64,000 bases of DNA from Peromyscus leucopus (lineage: Eukaryota; Chordata; Mammalia; Rodentia; Cricetidae), in contig NC_051071.1 of assembly GCF_004664715.2 (NCBI RefSeq), positions 1,264,001 to 1,328,000 of the forward strand. The letters are read 5' to 3'. Position numbers and translations under genes: made by a program. The notes beneath the pieces were generated by a model. It did no database searches. It had not been told where the DNA came from and worked only from the letters and a program-made list of their open reading frames with translations. Positions 57,047 through 64,000 of this stretch are shown here, piece by piece. Each line of letters starts with the position of its first letter. Positions within the stretch are counted from its first letter, which is position 1.

Positions 57047-59552
57047 CTGCTGGGCTCAAAGTTCAGAGGAATCTGGCTGGGGCTGGATTCAGTAGTTCTG
57101 GAAGGATACCCGCGTGTCACATGTTAGACTGTACGGAGACGAAGGTACTGAGCCTAGAGTTTGGGGAGCATAAAGCCCATAGGTGATTTCCAGGTCCGAC
57201 TGAGCCCCAGAGTGAGGTGGATAGCAAGAGCACAAGCTCCCTGCCAGACCCCGCCCACCAGGGCTCCACTGCTTTGAGGTGAAGAAAGGACCAGGGTGAA
57301 TGAAATGTTCAGACCCAAGACCTGAGCAGCTTCTGCACAGCTTTAAGGAGGAAAAAAATGGCAGGAGGCAGCACAGGCAGATCCCAAGAACTCAAGCTGC
57401 TCTGCTCCTGGACTGGGCACCAAGATAGACCAGGCCGCCCGCTGTTCTTGGCTTTTGAAGGGGAAAAGGTCCCAGGCTGGAGGGTCTCTCAGGACAATTT
57501 ATGCTGCTCCATCTCAGAGACAGGCAGCTCTGGAGGCGGGCTTTGTAAGGGAAAGCAAGCCAAGCGGGAGCAGACAGGGGTCCAAGCCCTTGATAGGTCA
57601 CAGCTCACCTGATGGGCAACACAGTTTTCTCGCGAGGACCTAGCCGGAAACCGCTTGGAGATAGATGCTCCTCATCACTCTAGGAGTGCCTTCTGCCCAT
57701 CTGCACACTAACTAACAAGGTGGCCACCACCGAGGACAGCAGCCAGCAATGATAACAACTGGAAGGGCCTGACTCAGCCCACTGCTTTGTTAAATCCCAC
57801 ACGCTGTCTGCTCCCGGACCCCAGCCCCACCCCGCATCTGTCCCAGCCACTCTAGGCTTTCTGTGCCCAGTACCACTCACAGTGGCTTCTAGCTGGGCTC
57901 AGGCCCACGCTAATGCAAACTGAGCCAGATTGTGACATTCAGTAGATTCAAGGCCTTCCTTCCCCATGACATCCACATTAGGGTCAGCCTGAGGCTAACA
58001 TCAGGGCAGCCAATGTTCTCCTCTCACCCTTATCTTTCACTCCCATCCTCATGGCGACCACTTTCAAATCTGTAGATGTGTCCTGGTGTTAAGATCTAGC
58101 CCAAATCTGGGTTGCTAATCCGGCAGAGGGTGAAAAAACTCCCAGCATCTTCCAGAAAAATCTGCCCTGGCCCTCAACTTCAAATCGTCCTGACCCCTGA
58201 AATCATCCCAGAGTCCAGAGTAAGATCCCAGAAGGGACCAGGCCACCTTCCCAATACCACACCCTCACATCGTCCCTCAGTGCCACAGTCCATCCTGAGC
58301 CCCAGGGCCTTGCATGCTTACACATGGATGCCAGCCTGCATAAGCAAGATCCATCCCTTTTGCATCCTCCCCAGTGATACCCCTGGGCACAATCAGGTCA
58401 CACAACCTATGTAAGGATGAAGATACAGCCAGAAAGATGTATCTTGGCCCTGGAAGCCAGCTTAGGCCACAGGATCCAGAATTCTAGAGTTCTGGGAATT
58501 TAGAAGGGAGATGTCAGCTCTGAACGGCTTGGTTGCTTGTCTCCACAGACTCTCTGACCTTCAGAGAGGGTCATGGACCAAGGAAGGACTGAGCTGGGCC
58601 TCTGAAGTGGGGGAAGGGCAGAGTCTGATAAAATGAACACAAAAGTAGCATTCAGACTAGGGGCAAGCAAGGCCATGCCATGATGACAGACTGGCAGAGG
58701 CCGCATGGCTCCCCTGCCAGCGTGGGTTGTGGTAAAGGGGTATTTGATGATTCCTCCTGTGGCCAGTGTGCCCTTCATGGTGGCACGCTGCATGTAGAAT
58801 CCCTGCTGTCACCACCTACCACAGAGCAGGGGCCTGGCAGAAGATATGATCATCCCAGGGAGGTGGGGATGGTCCCCAGGGGTCCACAGAGGCATGAAGT
58901 CATCTAATCTTAAGACAGAGAGTGAGCATTGGCATCTCGAGATCTCAGTGACATGAGCAGATCCCCAGAAGGCAGAAGATGTTGGTTTCTGGACAGGGAG
59001 GGTCATGAGACCTGTTCCTGCACCTCAGAGACCAGGCCAGTCAGGTGGACTTTACCTGGGGGTCACTGGGAAGTAGAGGCACCCAGGCCCTCTCATGTCC
59101 CCAACAGTCAGGGACTATGAAGTTACGGAGAATAAGGAGGAAGTTACTCTCCGTCACAGAGGGCTCCCAGCCTCCTGAGGAGTTCTCTGTCAGGGTTTGG
59201 AGGTTGATCAGTATTTGCAGTATTTATCCCACTATCCTGAGGGGCTTAAGCAACTGTGATCCCATTTGATGGGAAGTTAACACTGAGGCTTAAAAGAGAC
59301 TTAGTTACTGCCTAAAGTCTATGTTTGTGGCATCCATTAGTCCTCCAGTGGCCTCAGCCACCACTGAGACAGGTGTCCTTAGTGAGAAAAGGCAATGGGA
59401 AGGGAAATGGGAGTCTTGCAGAGTTCCAGGGCTCCCCCAAGCCTACCAGGTCCCACTCAAGGGCCTTGGAAAAAAGAGGCAGAGCTTGTCCCTGGCTGCC
59501 CACTCGTGGCTCAGGAGCCTCAGTTAACCATCGGAGTGAGCCAGCCAAATGC
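57045..59552. other. Gene-free GC-rich sequence
   Basis: No repeat or exon could be supported. Confidence 0.45.
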
Positions 59553-59698
59553 AAGGCCCATCCCTGACATGCCACGAGGGAGAAAGCCGTTATCCACACC
59601 AAGGCTCATCTCTGACACACTTCCAGAGAGAAACCATCGTCCAGATGAGGTCCATCACTGATAAGCCATTAGAGAGAAAAACCATCATCCACTCGAGG
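59553..59698. repeat. Three diverged tandem units of about 47 bp
   Basis: Units start at 59553, 59601 and 59647, and a fourth boundary is at 59695 (spacing 48, 46, 48). Shared landmarks are (A/G)AGG.(C/T)CCATC.CTGA, then AGAGA(G)AAA(A)CC(A/G)T, then ATCC/TCCA. They produce the visibly repeated peptide pattern in the open frame crossing them. Confidence 0.75.
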
Positions 59699-60654
59699 TA
59701 CAGGAGACTCTGGCTCCTAAGGGATGCCAGTGTGGAGAACTCAGCAGACAATCTCCTGGGTAGCTGGGAGGCAGGACCTGGGAGTGCCACCCCAGAAGCC
59801 ACAGGATTGGGAGCAGCCTGGCCACCAGCAGGTGTCACTGCAGCCAGGAGGACAAGGCAGAGCCTACAGACGGGCCGGGTGCTGAGTCTCAACCCAATGC
59901 TGGAAAGGGCCCTTCTGGAGGAGTCCCACACAGACCTGCAGAGGGCAGGGCCACACCAACCCCAGAGAAGGCCTCAGGCACCACCCCGTACGTCATCAGC
60001 ACCAGTCTGTCATTTTCACTCAAGTTTAACTGCTGTGTGTTGGGTGCCTTGTGTCCCCACCGTGACCAACCTGCACTATACCCAGGCAGGGCAGGGCCGA
60101 GACGTCCACCAGAAAGATAAGGAAACCAAAGCCTTGGCCAGAAAAATGAGTCCTCTGGATGGTGGAGAGGCCGTCTCCAGGGATAACCAAGCTGCGCGCC
60201 CCCCACCCCCCACACCCCGCCCTGCACCCCTCCTCAGGCCGGCAGTATGTTCACTTGGTTCTAGTATCTTCCTGTCCACTGTGGAAAAAAGGTTACATGA
60301 GGCCCGCCTGACCTTTCCTAACCATGGATTCTGACCAGGGCCCTAACCCCTGGGCCACCCTGCACAGAGTGGCTCATGGCTCTGGGGCCCAGCTGACCCG
60401 GTCTGTCCTACAGGCCCCAACAGCCATCCCTGTCCCTCCTCCCCACTGCCAAGGCAACATGGCTCCCAGCCAGGGGCTCTTCATCCCCAGACAAAGCCCT
60501 GAAGCAAACCACCCGCCTGGCCGCCCAAGCTCAGGTTGCTGCCTGCAGTGGGCCGGGCTGGGCATTTGATCATTCATGAAAATCAGGCCTCCGCCATGTT
60601 CCTGGCCTTCAGTGGGACTCCAGCTCACAATCGCCTCTTTGTGTGGGTGGCCAT
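59699..60654. other. GC-rich unique sequence with a 261-codon open frame
   Basis: The frame 59549-60334 (+) starts in the 47-bp repeat and continues in GC-rich DNA. It has no recognisable domain and is probably chance. Confidence 0.4.
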
Positions 60655-60885
60655 GAGGATTGCTCTGTGGAAGAGGGGAGGAGGGGGAGGAGGGGGAAGA
60701 AGGAGGAGGGGTGGGAGGAGCTGTAGTTAGAGGCAAACAGAAAAGGGAGAAGAAGGGGGGAGAGAACGAAGAAGGGCGAGAAAGGAAGGGGAAGTAGGGA
60801 GGGGAAAGCAGGACAGGAAGTGGAAGATGCAGAGGAGGATGCTTGGGCCAAGGGGGTCGAGGAGCAGGAAGATGGATCCACAGCA
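60655..60885. repeat. Polypurine tract, about 230 bp
   Basis: GGAGGAGGGGGAGGAGGGGG-type sequence, more than 85 percent purine on the + strand by eye, with repeated G3-G6 runs in the first 65 bp. Confidence 0.85.
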
Positions 60886-61164
60886 GGTACTGATGGGCTC
60901 CTGGGACTAGGGAAGGTGCTCCCTGACAAAGGTGCTCCCTGTTCGGTGCTGAGCCTACTGCGGTGATCTGGAAATTTCCATAGCTCCATCTCTCCAAAGG
61001 CTGCCTATGGGAATCACCCTCTCCACAGGAGGACAGAGTTTGCAGGCACAGAGCATGTGGCCGGGAGCCAGCCTCTGTCTCCCTATCCAAGCAATGGGCA
61101 TTATCTGTCCTTCTTAGAGAGCTCAGCTAGGCAAGAGCACAGGAGCTTCCGACTCAGGCCTACC

Positions 61165-61300
61165 ATCTTCAGATCCTGGCCACAGTTCTCACTTACCTAT
61201 GCCTCAGTTTCCCCACCTGCAAGTCAGAGGTGGCATCCATTCTTTCCTTCGTGGTGGAGAAGGTAAGAAGTGGCTGACACATAGCAGGCGTTCAAGCCGA
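61165..61300 (+). repeat. MIR 3' fragment
   Basis: TTACCTATGCCTCAGTTTCC, CCACCTGCAAGTCAGAGGTG and GCTGACACATAGCAGGCGTT are the typical MIR 3' half. Confidence 0.75.
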
Positions 61301-62303
61301 TCCCAAAGCCGATCACTCACATCTGACCCGATGCAACCACGTCCACCCCGAGCTAACCTTGTGCCAGGTGGGCTGAGTGCCAGGCCGTAACATCCAGCTG
61401 CTGTGGCAGATTCTGATGTTTGCTCTTCTCAACAGCAGGCAGGTGCACGGACGCCTTTCCAGTTACACCCAGCAGAGAAATGAACAGACCAACCAACTAC
61501 CAAACACCAACAGAGGAAGTAGCCCTAGGAGCACAGACAGAAAAGGGGATCCATGGGGGCCACTGGGAGAGCAGGGAGGGCAAGGCACGGATGCCCAGAT
61601 CCCACCCATATACGTCACAGAACAAAACACTCACAGACAGAACACCAACAAGGAGCCTGGCCCACAGGAGGTCTTCGTCAGAGAACCAAGAGCCCAGCTC
61701 CACAGGACATGAGGACCACAGTCCACGTCATAGTACACATGGAAAGACAGGCTTAGACTGTGCAGCCAAGCACCCCATTCTGGGGTCTCCATCTAGGGGG
61801 CCTGCAGTTGGTGTAAGACAATGGAAGATGGGGCAACAACAAGCATGGCTGGGCTGTCATGTTATCAGCACCCCTCTTGACCAACCCAAACTCTACACAG
61901 CCAGGCAGTGCCAAGGACCAAGGCAGTAGTAGAACGTAAACAACCAGGAAATTGGGCCGGCGTTATTGCTTTGCTTATCGGTTTGTGGAGAACGAAGATG
62001 ATCAGTCCAAGTTCCATGCAGCGACTTCTCAGACATCATCAGTAGACAGCCACGCACCTACAGGACAAATCCTTTACCCTTGGCCTTGTGTCTCAGCCCT
62101 TGAACCATGCTTCTTCCTTCCCTCCAGCTCCTGGCCACTGCCCTGTTACCCAAGAGGACACTTGGTCCTCCCATCTGTCCCTCAAGTAGTCCTTTGCTCA
62201 GACTTCCTGTATAAGAGCCCACAGCCTATCTGCCAGCAAGCATCCTTCCATCCTCCTAGCCCAACACAATATCATCCTTGGCCTGTGTTTCAGCCCCCAA
62301 AAT

Positions 62304-62306
<3 letters not shown>
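61301..62306. other. Unique sequence, nothing assigned
   Basis: No exon or repeat is supported. Confidence 0.45.

Positions 62307-62397
<91 letters not shown>
62307..62397. repeat. Compound (CT)n(GT)n microsatellite
   Basis: About 53 bp CT with one TTT interruption, then 37 bp GT. Confidence 0.98.
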
Positions 62398-62398
<1 letters not shown>

Positions 62399-64000
62399 CA
62401 ATAACTGAGTTGTGCTGATGCACCTTTAGTAAATGGGAAAATCCCAGTGGGGCCATATTCCAAGTGTGACCTGCTGGGTGGAGAGTCAGCATTGTACAAG
62501 AAGCTACTGTCATAAGCTATAGAAATGAGCCCCTGTGAGTGAGCCCTGGTGTGTGCAAAGCCAGCTGTGCGTTACCATGTGGTGCGCACTGTTCACAGCC
62601 TCCTGCCAAGAGGCTGCCTGTTCCAGAACCCAAAATGTTGGCCTGCGTCCAGCATCCTGGGGGAGAAGTCTGCTGTCCCAGCCAAGTCAGCTGTCCATCA
62701 ACCTTAGAGAAAGCAAGAGGTGAGCCTCACCTGGATCCCCAAATGTTCATCCCTCTGTTGAGGGCTTTCTTTAGGACCACCTGCTGAAGAAACACCATCT
62801 CAGCTCACCGGGAACTGAAAATAACCCCAACGAGCACAATGCATTCTAGAATATCTACTCAGTGGAAATCTGGGCTATGACTAAAAGCTGCTTCCAGGGA
62901 TTGCAGAAAGGCAAAGGGAATGTGTGTGACATCCAGCCGAGGGAGGAATCAGCGGGGAAACAAAGGTGTGTGGTCAAGAAACCCTTAGTCACCATCATTC
63001 AGGTTCCTGACTCCCAAACAGGAAAAGCCAGAGAAGAAACAGCGGGGAAGCCAGCTGTGGCTGTCCAGGCAGACCAGCTTCCTTCCTCCTTCCTTAGCCC
63101 TGTTTTCCATTTCTAATTACTAAGTGCCTCCGAAAAGCCATGCAGCATGCTGCCAAACTTCATAGCAGGGCATGGCCTCTGCGTTAGCGTTATCTTCATC
63201 ACCTTGTGAGGGGAGTCACAGATCCTACCCGCCACAGCTGCAGGACCTCATCCGGTTCTCCAAGCTCCATCAAGGCAGCTGGATGTGACCAAGCAGCAGG
63301 CAGATGTCAACAAAGACCCCCAGCCCCGGCTTTTGTTAGTTCCCAATGCAGCCTAGGCCTCCTCTCCCTCCACGATGACCAGATGTAGGAGAACCAACAA
63401 CTGGAGAGCTGTAGACCACCCAAACCAGCACAGCCTTCTCCTCCTGTGTGTCCTGCTGGCGGCAGGTGGAAGCTCTCCCTTCGGGGCCAGCCAGATCCCT
63501 GGGAGCACATTGCCTGTGGACATACCTGCCACTTTGCCTTTGTTAGCAAGTCTGGGTGGCACCCCTGCCTCAGGTCCTCTGAGCTCCACAGGGCTCAGGA
63601 GGTGCCCTGACAGCTGCCTTGAAGGGGATGGGGGGTAAGGGGGGTTAGATTTAAGTATGAGAGGGGCCATCCATTCACTTCTCTCCCCAAGAACTGGAAT
63701 GATTCCAGCACACTCTTCAATGCCAAGAGCCAGGATCAGGCCTCGCTTTCCCCCAGCAAGGCAGAACTACTTCCCAAGTTCTCCCCTGAGAAATGTCTCC
63801 TGTCCCCCAACCCCTCCACCCCCATCTCAGCCACCCTGCACACCCGAACGATGCTTTTTCCACCCATACTATGGAGGCAGTCAGGATGATGGGCATAAGT
63901 CACTCAAGGAGGAACAAGCTGTGATGTCTACACATTGTGACCTTGAGCAAGCTATGTGACCGTCCTCTGCACATGGGCTTTCTCTCGTCTGAGATAGAAC
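62398..64000. other. Gene-free GC-rich sequence to window end
   Basis: No feature could be supported beyond short unrelated open frames. Confidence 0.5.

Noticed and set aside
59549..60334. 261-codon forward open frame
   Set aside because: Starts in a diverged tandem repeat, has no domain and no splice context, and GC-rich DNA keeps chance frames open.
60374..61090. 238-codon reverse open frame
   Set aside because: Its middle is Pro/Ser/Leu repeats read from the polypurine tract.

Overview
The window looks like an intergenic or intronic stretch of a muroid rodent genome, most likely a cricetid (deer mouse, vole or hamster type). The reasons are copies of B1- and B4/B3-type SINEs, a URR1-like hAT element, two copies of a rodent-typical 'gggtttctattgctgtga' repeat, very abundant long CA/TC/GGAT microsatellites, and a class II endogenous retrovirus whose LTR resembles the mys/MYSERV-type LTRs of cricetids. 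The last two family names are recalled, not searched. I see no cellular protein-coding exon, rRNA, tRNA or CRISPR array that I can defend.

Layout. 1-46.9 kb is GC-rich, mostly single-copy-looking DNA broken by repeats. These include a 52-bp minisatellite (3.28-4.70 kb), an MLT1-like LTR (5.4-5.7 kb), a GGAT-rich satellite (9.2-9.7 kb), a 38-bp minisatellite (17.3-17.7 kb), old L2/MIR fragments, B1/B4 SINEs and about a dozen long microsatellites. Four short AT-rich islands (10.9, 12.1, 15.65 and 18.0 kb) with homeodomain-type TAAT motifs stand out from the GC-rich background and are candidate conserved non-coding elements. 55.7-64 kb returns to the same GC-rich, gene-free sequence.

The one coherent genetic system is a full-length provirus at 47018-55670. 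It has 6-bp target duplications (AGGAGG). Its 502/503-bp LTRs differ only by one A in a homopolymer. It has a lysine-tRNA type primer-binding site, a polypurine tract, an intact gag ORF (439 codons) and an intact pro-pol ORF (open for more than 1017 codons). Gag and pro-pol overlap and are joined by a textbook -1 frameshift signal: a GGGAAAC heptamer in the correct frame, a 7-nt spacer, a 7-bp GC-rich stem and a possible pseudoknot. All protease, reverse transcriptase, RNase H and integrase catalytic residues I can identify are present. There is no recognisable env. 2.7 kb of apparently non-coding sequence lies between pol and the 3' LTR, with a possible spliced-RNA acceptor.

The element therefore looks like a recently inserted, potentially mobile, env-less intracellular retroelement. 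Two features are unusual: a Gag in which a short hydrophobic, possibly membrane-anchoring N-terminus takes the place of a normal matrix domain, and an LTR containing an 81-bp tandem duplication whose core looks like a B1 SINE fragment.
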